DNA of 64,000 bases from Leisingera aquaemixtae (GTDB lineage: Bacteria > Pseudomonadota > Alphaproteobacteria > Rhodobacterales > Rhodobacteraceae). The stretch is from NCBI RefSeq assembly GCF_001458395.1, contig NZ_CYSR01000034.1, forward strand, positions 17,453-81,452, written 5' to 3'. The position numbers were made by a program, and so were the translations under genes. The notes below the pieces were generated by a model that ran no database searches, had not been told where the DNA came from, and worked only from the letters and a program-made list of their open reading frames with translations. The number at the start of each line of letters is the position of its first letter. The first letter of the stretch is position 1. Shown in pieces: positions 54,404-62,700 of the stretch.

Positions 54404-54858
54404 GGCGCCTCTCCTTTATTTTGAGTGGCTGCCATGGACGCGCCCAAGGCGCGTTCGGGTTCTATTTTGTTTGCCAACGGAGGTCCGCGGCCGTCATGCC
54501 AGTATTGCGCCGGGTTCGGCCGCACCGCAGTGCCCGCAGGCAGCAGCACGGCACATTCTGCCGCCCGGCTGAGGCCGGACCGCAGCACGCTTACCGGCCC
54601 GGCCCCGCTTTCAGCCGCACACAGGGCGCAGGTGCTGCATTTCGGGCAGTCCTGCGTGTCTTCGCTGTCTTCACCGGCGACCTGCATCTCCACCACGCCG
54701 AACTCGCCGCAGATTTCGATCCACTCGCCGCCAGCCGCGGCCTGCCCCGCACCGGGAAAGGCCACCTGCAGCACCAGCATGAATGCCGCGCACATCCCCG
54801 CCAGCCGCCGGAACAACCCGGCGCGGCAACCAGTGGATATGAAAAGAGTGCGCGGCAT
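54394..54858 (-). CDS. nosC: Small cysteine-cluster protein at the head of the nos operon (NosC-like)
   Basis: 154 residues. A hydrophobic N-terminal segment (about 16-40) may be a signal or anchor. A cysteine cluster CPKCSTCALC with x2 spacing follows at about residues 70-79, and the C-terminus is Pro/Ala-rich. Its position before nosR and the CxxCxxC motif match NosC of Paracoccus denitrificans, a protein of unknown function. The cysteines may bind copper or iron; that is inference. The ribosome-binding site is weak. It overlaps nosR. Confidence 0.7.
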   Translation of the reverse strand: MPRTLFISTGCRAGLFRRLAGMCAAFMLVLQVAFPGAGQAAAGGEWIEICGEFGVVEMQVAGEDSEDTQDCPKCSTCALCAAESGAGPVSVLRSGLSRAAECAVLLPAGTAVRPNPAQYWHDGRGPPLANKIEPERALGASMAATQNKGEAPWS

Positions 54859-54920
54859 CTGTTACAAGATTCTCTTGCTGCATTTGCCGCTGACACTACG
54901 GGGAACCGCAGGGCCGTTAT

Positions 54921-54934
54921 TTGATGTATGTCAG
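54921..54934 (-). promoter_or_regulatory. Candidate FNR/NNR (Crp-Fnr family) box upstream of the nos operon
   Basis: On the minus strand CTGAC-ATAC-ATCAA: one good half-site and one with a mismatch against TTGAT/C-N4-G/ATCAA. The 3' end is 63 bp from the nosC ATG, a normal distance for an activating site. Oxygen- or NO-dependent control of nos genes by FnrP/NNR is established in Paracoccus; here it is inferred from this site. Confidence 0.5.
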
Positions 54935-54996
54935 ATAAACCTGAAATTCCCGAACATTCGTCAATTCACCGCAAAATGGCCTAAGCGCCCGTCTGC

Positions 54997-55758
54997 TCAG
55001 CCTTTCTCAAACCGCCGGAAGGCCAGCGCGATCACTCCGGCAATCGCCATATAGACCAGCGCCAGCAGCAACAGCGGCTCATAGACAATGAATGTATCGG
55101 ACCGCACGCGCGACGACACGGCATAGATTTCCATCACCGTGATGGTCGCCACCAGCGGCGTTGCCTTCAGCTGCAGGATGGTTTCACCGCCCAGGGTCGG
55201 CAGGACGTTGCGCACCGCCTGCGGCAGCCAGATGCGGCGGAACATGGTGAAGCGCGGCATGCCGAAGGACTTGGCCGCCTCCAGCTGACCCTTGGCCACA
55301 CCGGAAAACGCGCCGCGCATGACCTCGCCTTCATAGCCCGCATAAGACAGCGTCAGCGCCAGCACCGCATAGGGCCAGGCCTGGCGCAGGTAAGGCCACA
55401 GCTCGGACGAGCGGATCCAGGGAAACTGCGGAAACAGCGACCCCAGCCCGTAGTAAAGCAGCCAGATCTGCAACAGGAGCGGCGTGCCTCGGATGATGGT
55501 GCAGAAGGTGCGCGCAGGGATCGACAGATACCAGGGACCAACGGCCTGCGCCAATCCCAGCGGCACAGCCAGCAGGAAGCCGAGGAAAGTCGAGACCACG
55601 AGGATCCAGATCGTCGTCCACAACCCCTCCAGCGCCAGCGGCGTGTATTTCGGGATCCAGTCCCAGCGCAGCGCGAAGGCGCACCAGATCACGATGCCCG
55701 CGAAGACCAGCATCATCACGATGCGGTGCGGCTGCATCAACTCCTTCAGGCTGATCAT
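54997..55758 (-). CDS. Polar amino-acid ABC transporter permease (HisM/ArtM-like)
   Basis: 253 residues with five to six helices and the polar amino-acid signature region YAGYEGEVMRGAFSGVAKGQ followed by LEAAKSFGM. With the neighbouring permease it forms the heterodimeric channel. The ATG at 55758 overlaps the stop of the upstream permease by 4 bp; the open frame further upstream lies inside that gene. It is the last gene of the transporter operon. The substrate is probably a basic amino acid (see the divergent arginine-related genes). Confidence 0.92.
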   Translation of the reverse strand: MISLKELMQPHRIVMMLVFAGIVIWCAFALRWDWIPKYTPLALEGLWTTIWILVVSTFLGFLLAVPLGLAQAVGPWYLSIPARTFCTIIRGTPLLLQIWLLYYGLGSLFPQFPWIRSSELWPYLRQAWPYAVLALTLSYAGYEGEVMRGAFSGVAKGQLEAAKSFGMPRFTMFRRIWLPQAVRNVLPTLGGETILQLKATPLVATITVMEIYAVSSRVRSDTFIVYEPLLLLALVYMAIAGVIALAFRRFEKG

Positions 55759-56501
55759 CGCGCGCCCCCCTTCAGAGAGGGCTGGCCGCGCCGCGCCCAT
55801 TTTTCGACACGGGCAAAGACCGCGCCGGAGCACAGCGTCACCATCAGGTACAGGAAGCCCGCTGCCAGAAAGAAGGTGAAATAGGCCCGCGTGCTGCTGG
55901 CCGCCTGGCGGGTTTCCAGCGTCAGTTCGTTGAAGCCGACCACCGCCAGCAGCGCGGTGTCCTTGGTGGCGATCAGCCACAGGTTTGCCAGCCCCGGCAC
56001 CGCAAAGCTCATCATCGCCGGGATCGTCACCCGCCGCATGGTCAGGAAGGCCGGCATGCCATAGGACTTCGCCGCCTCGATCTGCCCCACCGGCACCGCC
56101 TTGATGGCGCCGCGCAGGACTTCGGTGGCATAGGCCCCCTGCACAATTCCCAAGACCCAGATGCCGGCCGCAACGCCGTTGATCTCGACCCGGCCGCCGC
56201 CCATCGCCTCGGAGATCTTGTTGATGATATCGCTGCCGACGTAATAAAGGATCAGGATCAGCACCAGTTCCGGCACCGCCCGGATCACCGTGGTGTAGAT
56301 GGCGAGAAGATCACGCGTGACCTTCCCGCCGTAGAGTTTGCCGTATGCCCCGAACAGCCCGATCACCAGCCCCAGCCCGAAAGCGCCAAAGGCAATCTGC
56401 AGGGAGTTGGCAAGCCCGCGCAGCAGGTTGCCGCCCCAGCCCGACAGAGACAGCAGCTCCGCGCTGGCGCCAAGGCCCAGTAGTTCAAGCAGTCCGGTCA
56501 C
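55755..56501 (-). CDS. Polar amino-acid ABC transporter permease (HisQ/ArtQ-like)
   Basis: 248 residues. The helical permease carries the hallmark QGAYATEVLRGAIKAVPVGQ followed by IEAAKSYGM. It pairs with the downstream permease. The start is GTG at 56501, 9 bp after the binding-protein stop, with AAGGCG upstream. Confidence 0.92.
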   Translation of the reverse strand: MTGLLELLGLGASAELLSLSGWGGNLLRGLANSLQIAFGAFGLGLVIGLFGAYGKLYGGKVTRDLLAIYTTVIRAVPELVLILILYYVGSDIINKISEAMGGGRVEINGVAAGIWVLGIVQGAYATEVLRGAIKAVPVGQIEAAKSYGMPAFLTMRRVTIPAMMSFAVPGLANLWLIATKDTALLAVVGFNELTLETRQAASSTRAYFTFFLAAGFLYLMVTLCSGAVFARVEKWARRGQPSLKGGAR

Positions 56502-56510
56502 GTCAGCGCC

Positions 56511-57275
56511 TTAGTAGATGCTGGTGGTGAAGTATTTGGCTGTGATCTTCTCGTGGGTGCCGTCGGCCAGGATCGCCGCGATGCCCTTGTTCAGCGCCTC
56601 GCGCAACGCGTCGTCGCCCTTGCGCACGCCCGCGCCGACACCCTTGCCCAGGATCGCCGGATCATCTGCCACCGCGCCCTTGATCTCGCAGCAGCTGCCG
56701 GTGTCGGAGTTCACGAAATCCGCCATCGCGATGCTGTCCGCCTGGGTCGCGTCGATGCGGCCGGCAAACAGGTCCTGGTTGGCCTCATCCTGGGTCTGAT
56801 AGACCTTCAGCTCCGCATCCTTGAAGTATTCCTGGGCATAGGCCTGGTGGATGGTCGAGGCCTGGATGCCGACGATCTTGCCCGCCAGCGATTCCGGGGT
56901 GGGTTCGATATCCATCGACTTGTCGGCCACGATCACGGCAGGCGTGTTGTAGTAGGGATCAGAGAAATCAATGGTCTTCATCCGTTCCTCGGTGATCGAC
57001 ATGGAGGCCATGATGGCGTCGATCTGCTGGCCGGTCAGCGACGGGATGATGCCGTCCCAGGCCACCGGAGTGACCACGCAGTCCAGTGCGGCAGCGGCGC
57101 AGACGGCGCCGATCACCTCAACCTCCCAGCCGACCCAGTTGCCGGAGCTGTCGAGCGAGGCAAACGGCGGATAGGGTTCGGCGGCGATCCCGATCTTGAC
57201 CTGTTCCGCAGCAGCGGCACCGGCGGTAAGGGCAGCAGCTGCAGTGGCAGCGGCAAGCAGTGCTTTCAGTTTCAT
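56511..57275 (-). CDS. Polar amino-acid ABC transporter substrate-binding protein
   Basis: 254 residues. Sec signal at about 1-23 (MKLKALLAAATAAAALTAGA, then AAA). Family 3 binding-protein sequence follows: IGIAAEPYPPFASLDSSGNW, WDGIIPSLTGQQIDAI, FSDPYYNTPAV. The pattern fits lysine/arginine/ornithine-type receptors, and the next-door arginine catabolic genes suggest arginine, methylarginines or related guanidines. The exact ligand is not determined. Confidence 0.92.
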   Translation of the reverse strand: MKLKALLAAATAAAALTAGAAAAEQVKIGIAAEPYPPFASLDSSGNWVGWEVEVIGAVCAAAALDCVVTPVAWDGIIPSLTGQQIDAIMASMSITEERMKTIDFSDPYYNTPAVIVADKSMDIEPTPESLAGKIVGIQASTIHQAYAQEYFKDAELKVYQTQDEANQDLFAGRIDATQADSIAMADFVNSDTGSCCEIKGAVADDPAILGKGVGAGVRKGDDALREALNKGIAAILADGTHEKITAKYFTTSIY

Positions 57276-57314
57276 ATGGTCTCTCCCTGTTGATTTTATT
57301 GAGACAGTTGTGCG

Positions 57315-58112
57315 TCAGGCGACTGAGCTCAGAAATTGCTTCAGCCGGTCTGATTGCGGGTTGCCAAAGACCTCGGCAGGCGGCCCCTGCTCTTCGATGC
57401 GGCCCTGGTAAAGATAGACAACGTGGTTCGCGACTTCGCGCGCGAATTTCATCTCGTGGGTGACCAGCAGCATGGTGCGCCCTTCGGCGGCCAGATCGCG
57501 GATCACCGTCAGCACCTCCCCCACCAGTTCCGGGTCCAGCGCCGAGGTCGGCTCGTCAAACAGCATCGCCGACGGGTTCACCGCCAGTGCGCGGGCAATC
57601 GCCGCGCGCTGCTGCTGGCCGCCGGACAGATAGGCGGGGAAAGTGTCCTCCTTGCCGCCTAGCCCAACCCGCTCCAGCAGTTCGCGGGCGCGCTCAATCG
57701 CCTGCGCCTTGGGCACTTTCAGCACATGCACCGGCACCTCGATCACGTTTTCCAAAAGGGTGCGGTGGGTCCACAGGTTGAACTGCTGGAACACCATCGC
57801 CAGCTTGGTCCGGATCTTTTCGATCTGCTTCTGATTGGCCGGGCTGCCATCAGCCCGCATTGCCACTTCCTCGCCGCCGATCACGATCTTGCCGGAGCTT
57901 GGCGTTTCCAGAAAATTGATGCAGCGCAGCATGGTCGACTTGCCGGAGCCTGAGCCGCCGATAATCGCAACAACATCCCCCTGCCGCGCCGTCAGGTCCA
58001 CGCCCTTGAGCACCTCCAGATTGCCAAAGGACTTATGCAAATCCTCCACCCGGATGGCCTCGCGGGGGGTGCCGGTCTCCGGGACGGATGCGGCGGCAGT
58101 GGCTGTGTGCAT
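57315..58112 (-). CDS. Polar amino-acid ABC transporter ATPase (HisP/ArtP-like)
   Basis: 265 residues. Walker A GGSGSGKST (about 58-66), signature LSGGQQQRAAIARAL, Walker B AMLFDEPTSALDPE and H-loop THEM. It is the first gene of the ATPase, binding protein, two-permease operon. AAGGTGA lies before the ATG at 58112; the frame reads on upstream but overlaps the divergent regulator gene and is not conserved. Confidence 0.94.
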   Translation of the reverse strand: MHTATAAASVPETGTPREAIRVEDLHKSFGNLEVLKGVDLTARQGDVVAIIGGSGSGKSTMLRCINFLETPSSGKIVIGGEEVAMRADGSPANQKQIEKIRTKLAMVFQQFNLWTHRTLLENVIEVPVHVLKVPKAQAIERARELLERVGLGGKEDTFPAYLSGGQQQRAAIARALAVNPSAMLFDEPTSALDPELVGEVLTVIRDLAAEGRTMLLVTHEMKFAREVANHVVYLYQGRIEEQGPPAEVFGNPQSDRLKQFLSSVA

Positions 58113-58208
58113 TGTTGTGTCACCTTGAAATTTCCGATTGCAGTAAGCCGCGACTCCAGTAATTATGCAAGCGTATAATTTCTCCGCCAAGCAAAAACAG
58201 GAGCTGGG

Positions 58209-58856
58209 GTGAGCGACGACCGCCGCAAATTCAAACGCGAATCCGCCGAGGCCCGGAAGGAGGCGCTGATTCTCGCCACCCTGGAACTGGTGGCGGAAAA
58301 CGGCGTGCGCGGGGCCACTGTGCGGGGCATCGCCGAGCGCGCCGACGTCACCCAGGGCCTGATCCGGCACTATTTCAGCTCCAAGGAAGAGCTGATCATC
58401 GCCGCCTACGAACACCATATGACCGCCATGACCGACCAGACCTTTGCCCCCGCGGCCGGAGCAGACGGCACGGCGCTGGAGCGGCTCACCGCCTTTGTGA
58501 ACGCTTCTCTGACGCCGCCGGTGGTAGATCCGCGGTCCATCGCGCTTTGGGCAAGTTTCCTTAACAAGGTGCAGCAGGATGAGCAGATGAAGGCCACCCA
58601 CGAACGCACCTATGGGTATTTCCGCGACTTTCTGGAGGGGCTGATTGCTGCCGCACTGCAGGAAGCGGGCTGCCCCGCCGGCGCCTCCCGGCTGCGGCAG
58701 CTGGCGATTGCCTGCAACGCGGTGATCGACGGGCTGTGGCTGGAGGGCGGCGCCCTTCCGGACGCCTTTGCGCCGGGTGAGCTGGCAGGCATCGGACGGC
58801 AATCCGTTGCCGCGATAACAGGTTTGAATTTGGAGCAGGAGGCTGCAACGGCATGA
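58209..58856 (+). CDS. TetR-family transcriptional regulator (BetI-like C-terminal domain)
   Basis: 215 residues. N-terminal helix-turn-helix at about 18-62 (EALILATLELVAENGVRGAT, VRGIAERADVTQGLIRHYFS, SKEELI), then a helical ligand domain of the BetI/TetR_C_6 kind (ALWASFLNKVQQDEQM). The GTG start at 58209 has AGGAG 5 bp upstream. It is divergent from the ABC importer and overlaps the aminotransferase gene by 4 bp, so it probably represses both sets and is relieved by the substrate. Confidence 0.9.
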   Translation: MSDDRRKFKRESAEARKEALILATLELVAENGVRGATVRGIAERADVTQGLIRHYFSSKEELIIAAYEHHMTAMTDQTFAPAAGADGTALERLTAFVNASLTPPVVDPRSIALWASFLNKVQQDEQMKATHERTYGYFRDFLEGLIAAALQEAGCPAGASRLRQLAIACNAVIDGLWLEGGALPDAFAPGELAGIGRQSVAAITGLNLEQEAATA

Positions 58857-60037
58857 GGCTGACAGCAATTACCGAACGGCTGGCCGGACTGGGCGGCGGA
58901 AAATGGGAAGTGCATCTGAAAGCACGGCAGATGGCCGCGTCCGGTGCCGACTTGGTGGAGATGACCATCGGCGAGCCGGACGTGCCGACGCCGCCGGAAC
59001 TGGTCGAGGCCGCCGCGCAGGCGATGCAGGCAGGCCGTACCGGTTACTCCGACGGCCGCGGCGAGGCGCAGCTGCGTGCCGCCCTGGCCGGGACCTATAC
59101 CGCCAGCCGCGGGCGGGAGTTCGGTCCGCAGAACATCCTGTGTTTCCCTGGCACCCAGACCGCGCTTTACGCGGTGCTGCAGGGCGTTGCCGAACCCGGC
59201 ACCGAGGTTTTGGCGGGCGACCCGATGTATGCCACCTACGAGGGCGTGATCCGCGCGACGGGTGCGGATATGGTGCCGGTGCCGCTGCGGCCTGAAACCG
59301 GCTTCCGGATGCAGGCCAGCGACATCGCCGCCCGCATCACCCCGCGCAGCCGCGCCATTCTGCTGACCACCCCGCACAACCCCACCGGCGCCATCCTGAC
59401 CGCTGAGGACCTGCGCGAAATCGGCGAGCTGGCGGTGCAGCATGACCTTTGGATCATCTCCGACGAGGTTTATGAACATCTGGTGTTCGAGGGCGCGGAG
59501 TTCGTCTCCCCGCTCTCCGATCCAGCCCTGGCAGATCGGGTGATCGCGGTTTCCTCAATCTCCAAATCCCACGCCGCGCCGGGCTTCCGCAGCGGCTGGT
59601 GCGTTGGCCCTGAGGACTTCTGCTCCGCGCTGCTGCCGGTCTCGGAGACGATGCTGTTCGGCAACCAGCCCTTCATCGCCGACATGACCGAAAAGGCGGT
59701 GCGCGAAGGCTCTTCCGTCGCCGCAGGTATGGCCGCCCGCTTTGCCGCCCGCGCCGCACTTCTGGAACAGCGCCTGCATGGAGAAACCCATCTGCGGGTG
59801 CACCGCCCCGAGGCCGGCATGTTCGCGCTGATCGACGTGACATCAACCGGCATGGACGGCGATGCCTATGCCTGGGACTTGCTGGGGAGCGGCGTTGCCG
59901 TGATGCCCGGCTCTGCCTTTGGCGAAGGCCTCAAGCACTGGGTGCGCGTTGCCCTGACGATTGATGACGAGAGCTTTGCCGCCGCCCTCGACCGGATCGC
60001 GGCTCACGCAAACCGCAAGTCCAGGAGCGTCGCATGA
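58853..60037 (+). CDS. PLP-dependent class I aminotransferase, candidate arginine:pyruvate transaminase (AruH-like)
   Basis: 394 residues, fold type I. PLP lysine Lys238 in SSISKSHAAPGFRSGW; substrate/PLP motif HNPTGA (175-180); DEVYEHL (204-210); C-terminal RVALT Arg region. With the AruI-like decarboxylase that overlaps it (ATGA), it would convert arginine to 2-ketoarginine and on to 4-guanidinobutanal, as in the Pseudomonas ATA pathway. The specificity is inferred from gene order; other basic or branched amino acids are possible. Confidence 0.8.
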   Translation: MRLTAITERLAGLGGGKWEVHLKARQMAASGADLVEMTIGEPDVPTPPELVEAAAQAMQAGRTGYSDGRGEAQLRAALAGTYTASRGREFGPQNILCFPGTQTALYAVLQGVAEPGTEVLAGDPMYATYEGVIRATGADMVPVPLRPETGFRMQASDIAARITPRSRAILLTTPHNPTGAILTAEDLREIGELAVQHDLWIISDEVYEHLVFEGAEFVSPLSDPALADRVIAVSSISKSHAAPGFRSGWCVGPEDFCSALLPVSETMLFGNQPFIADMTEKAVREGSSVAAGMAARFAARAALLEQRLHGETHLRVHRPEAGMFALIDVTSTGMDGDAYAWDLLGSGVAVMPGSAFGEGLKHWVRVALTIDDESFAAALDRIAAHANRKSRSVA

Positions 60038-61638
60038 GCAAGACAACAGTTGGCGAAGCCCTGGTTGCGGGGCTGAAGGCGCGCGGTGTTACCTGCGTGT
60101 TCGGAATCCCGGGGGTGCATACAGTCGAGCTGTACCGCGGTCTGGCAGAGTCCGGTATCCGCCACATAACACCCCGCCATGAACAAGGGGCAGGCTTTAT
60201 GGCCGATGGCTATGCCCGGGTGTCCGGCCAGCCTGGCGTGGCGTTTGTCATCACCGGCCCCGGCCTTACCAACACTCTGACCCCGATGGCCCAGGCCCGC
60301 GCGGATTCCGTGCCGGTGCTGGTGGTTTCAGGGGTCAACGCCACCGGGACATTGGGCAAAGGCCGCGGCCACCTGCACGAACTTCCGGATCAGCACGCGC
60401 TGGCCAAGACCGTGGCGCTGACGTCAGAACACGTTGCCCGGCCCGAGGACCTGGACGCAGCCCTGGACCGCGCCTTTGCCCCCTTCACAGCAGGCCGCCC
60501 CGGCCCCGCCCACATCCAGATCCCGCTGGACGTGGCTGGAGCTTCTGCACGGGACGGCACTTCTCAGCCTGCGACCGCCCGGCTGCCACTCGACCCGGAT
60601 CAAATTTCCAAGGCCGCAAACAGGTTTTCAACAGCCGACAAGGTGGTGATCCTGGCCGGCGGCGGCGCTAAGCGTGCCGGCGCAGAGCTTCAGGCCCTGG
60701 CTGAACACCTGGATGCGCCGGTGGTGCAGACCGTCAACGCGCGCGGGCTGATGCACGGCCATGCGCTGACCGTCCCGGCCAGCCCCAGCCTGCAGGCGGT
60801 CCGCACGCTGATCGAGGACGCCGATTGCGTCTTGGCGCTGGGCACCGAACTGGGGCCAACCGATTACGACATGTACGCCACCGGCAGCATGGCCCGGATG
60901 CCGGGGCTGATCCGTGTCGACATATGTACCGGCCAGCTGGCTAGGCACGCAGCGGAGATCGCCATAACCGGCCGCGCAGGCGAGGCGGCAGCCGCCCTGC
61001 TCGACGCATTGCCCGCGCTGCCAAAACAAAGCCAGGGTGCCGCGCGTGCTAAACACGCCCGCACCGCCGCCCAGGAAGAGATCGGCCCGCAGTACCGGGC
61101 CCAGGTCGAGATGCTGAACGCCATACGCGATGCTGTGCCCGGTGCGTTGATGGTGGGCGATTCCACCCAGCCGGTCTATGCCGGCAACCTCTATTACGAC
61201 CACGATCGCCCCGGCGGCTGGTTCAACACCGCCACCGGATACGGCGCGCTTGGCTACGGCATCCCCGCCGCCATCGGGGCTTCGGTTGCCGACCCGTCTG
61301 CGCAAGTGATCTGCATTGCCGGCGACGGCGGCGCGCAGTTCTCGCTGCCGGAAATCATGGCCGCCGTGGACGAAACCCTGCCTATCACCTTCGTGATCTG
61401 GAACAACCGCGGCTACGGCGAAATCGCCTCCTCGATGGAAGCCGTGGACGTCCCCGTCGTCGGCTGCGACCCCACGCCTCCGGAATTCGGCCCCGCCGCC
61501 GCGTCCTTCGGCATCCCGTACACCCGCGTCCCGATGGACCCGCAAACCATTGCCGCTGCCCTCCAAGAGGCCAGCCGCCGCGGAACCCCTTCCCTTGTCG
61601 AAATCGAAATCACCGGATCCTCTCCGGCCCAGGAGTAA
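60034..61638 (+). CDS. ThDP-dependent 2-oxo-acid decarboxylase, candidate 5-guanidino-2-oxopentanoate decarboxylase (AruI-like)
   Basis: 534 residues of the acetolactate-synthase-like family. N-terminal ThDP domain with catalytic Glu in RHEQGAGFMADGYAR (about 50); middle domain at about 190-330; C-terminal GDG motif GDGGAQFSLPE with the downstream NNRGYGE. The family includes AruI, which decarboxylates 2-ketoarginine. Its position right after an AruH-like aminotransferase and before a guanidine-acting hydrolase supports this. There is no FAD-linked ALS partner subunit. Confidence 0.82.
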   Translation: MSKTTVGEALVAGLKARGVTCVFGIPGVHTVELYRGLAESGIRHITPRHEQGAGFMADGYARVSGQPGVAFVITGPGLTNTLTPMAQARADSVPVLVVSGVNATGTLGKGRGHLHELPDQHALAKTVALTSEHVARPEDLDAALDRAFAPFTAGRPGPAHIQIPLDVAGASARDGTSQPATARLPLDPDQISKAANRFSTADKVVILAGGGAKRAGAELQALAEHLDAPVVQTVNARGLMHGHALTVPASPSLQAVRTLIEDADCVLALGTELGPTDYDMYATGSMARMPGLIRVDICTGQLARHAAEIAITGRAGEAAAALLDALPALPKQSQGAARAKHARTAAQEEIGPQYRAQVEMLNAIRDAVPGALMVGDSTQPVYAGNLYYDHDRPGGWFNTATGYGALGYGIPAAIGASVADPSAQVICIAGDGGAQFSLPEIMAAVDETLPITFVIWNNRGYGEIASSMEAVDVPVVGCDPTPPEFGPAAASFGIPYTRVPMDPQTIAAALQEASRRGTPSLVEIEITGSSPAQE

Positions 61639-61642
61639 CCCC

Positions 61643-62425
61643 ATGCGAAACCCCACCTTTGAGTTCACCCGCGCCATCACCCGCCGCCCGGCCTCAACCA
61701 TCGCCCAGGGCCTGCGCGCCGAGGACACCGGCAACCCGAACCTTGACACGATGCTGAAAGCGCACGCTGCCTATGTCTCCGCCCTGCGCAGCACCGGTGC
61801 TGAGGTGATCGAGCTTGAACCGCTGGAGGCCTACCCCGACGCTCAGTTTGTCGAGGACACCGCCCTGTGTTTGCCGCAGGGCGCAATCCTGATGCGCCCC
61901 GGTGCTCCGTCGCGTCTGGGCGAAGTGGCCGAGATGGCTCCCACCCTGCGGGTCTGTTATGATGACGTCCGCGAAATCACCGGCCCCGGCCGCATCGAAG
62001 GCGGCGACATCCTGGTGACTGGCAAGGAAATCCTGGTCGGCCGCTCCGACCGCACCGACGCTGCGGGCGTTGCCGAACTGGCCGAGATCGCCGCGGAATG
62101 GGGCCACACCCTGCGCGAGGTCTTCACCCCCGAAGGCGTATTGCACTTCAAGACCGACTGCTCCCTGATGGATGCCGAGACGATCCTGGCAACCAAGCGC
62201 CTGGACGCGTCGGGCTGTTTCGAGGGCTACCGGGTTCTGCATGTGGCCGACGGCGAGGAAGCCGCCGCCAACGCCATCCGGTTCAACAATCTTGTGCTTA
62301 TGGCCGCAGGCTTCCCCCGCACCGCTGAGATGCTGGACAAGGCCGGTTTCGAGATCGCCGAGATCGACAATACCGACTGCGCCAAGCTGGACGGCGGCAT
62401 GTCCTGCCTGTCCCTGCGCTTCTGA
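61643..62425 (+). CDS. Dimethylarginine dimethylaminohydrolase
   Basis: 260 residues. Hydrolyses N-omega-methylated arginines to citrulline and methylamines. The catalytic set matches Pseudomonas DDAH: Cys255 in GGMSCLSLRF, His168 in VLHFKTD and Glu119 in RIEGGDILV. The ATG at 61643 follows AGGAG by 7 bp and lies 4 bp after the decarboxylase stop, so it belongs to the same operon. The dimethylamine released could feed C1 metabolism. Action on another guanidine compound of the pathway is a less likely alternative. Confidence 0.92.
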   Translation: MRNPTFEFTRAITRRPASTIAQGLRAEDTGNPNLDTMLKAHAAYVSALRSTGAEVIELEPLEAYPDAQFVEDTALCLPQGAILMRPGAPSRLGEVAEMAPTLRVCYDDVREITGPGRIEGGDILVTGKEILVGRSDRTDAAGVAELAEIAAEWGHTLREVFTPEGVLHFKTDCSLMDAETILATKRLDASGCFEGYRVLHVADGEEAAANAIRFNNLVLMAAGFPRTAEMLDKAGFEIAEIDNTDCAKLDGGMSCLSLRF

Positions 62426-62426
62426 T

Positions 62427-62453
62427 CCCCGCGGCGGCAGGCCGGGGTTTTCT
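62427..62453 (+). terminator. Terminator after the dimethylaminohydrolase gene
   Basis: Arms CCCCG (62427-62431) and CGGGG (62443-62447) around an 11-nt loop, followed by TTTTCTT. The stem is short but well placed right after the stop. Confidence 0.6.
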
Positions 62454-62610
62454 TCTGCCAGGCGGGTGACCGTTTGAGGGGGAAAACCAAGGCCTGCCGC
62501 CGGCCGCGGCGACCTTCCTGCCAAGGAATGCCCTGCGGCAACGGCCGCAGGCGGACAGCCCTAGCCGCCCGAAAGGCGTTAGGCATTAGCCACTTATATA
62601 TTCAGGAAAA

Positions 62611-62700
62611 TGGCGGAGACGATGGGATTCGAACCCACGAGACGGTTTCCCGCCTACTCCCTTAGCAGGGGAGCGCCTTCGACCACTCGGCCACGTCTCC
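62611..62700 (-). tRNA. tRNA-Ser (anticodon GCU), CCA encoded
   Basis: On the minus strand the acceptor stem GGAGACG / CGTCTCC, discriminator G and encoded CCA (62613-62611) frame a class II tRNA. The D-arm GCCGAGTGG is typical of tRNA-Ser. The anticodon loop CTGCTAA has GCT at 62666-62664. A long variable arm and the T-loop GTTCGAATC complete it. It reads AGC/AGU serine codons. Confidence 0.97.

Noticed and set aside
62426..62700. tRNA-Ser as the attachment site of the mobile DNA
   Set aside because: The 3' end of the tRNA faces the arginine-related genes, not the insertion-sequence remnant. No integrase and no repeated copy of the tRNA 3' end were found.
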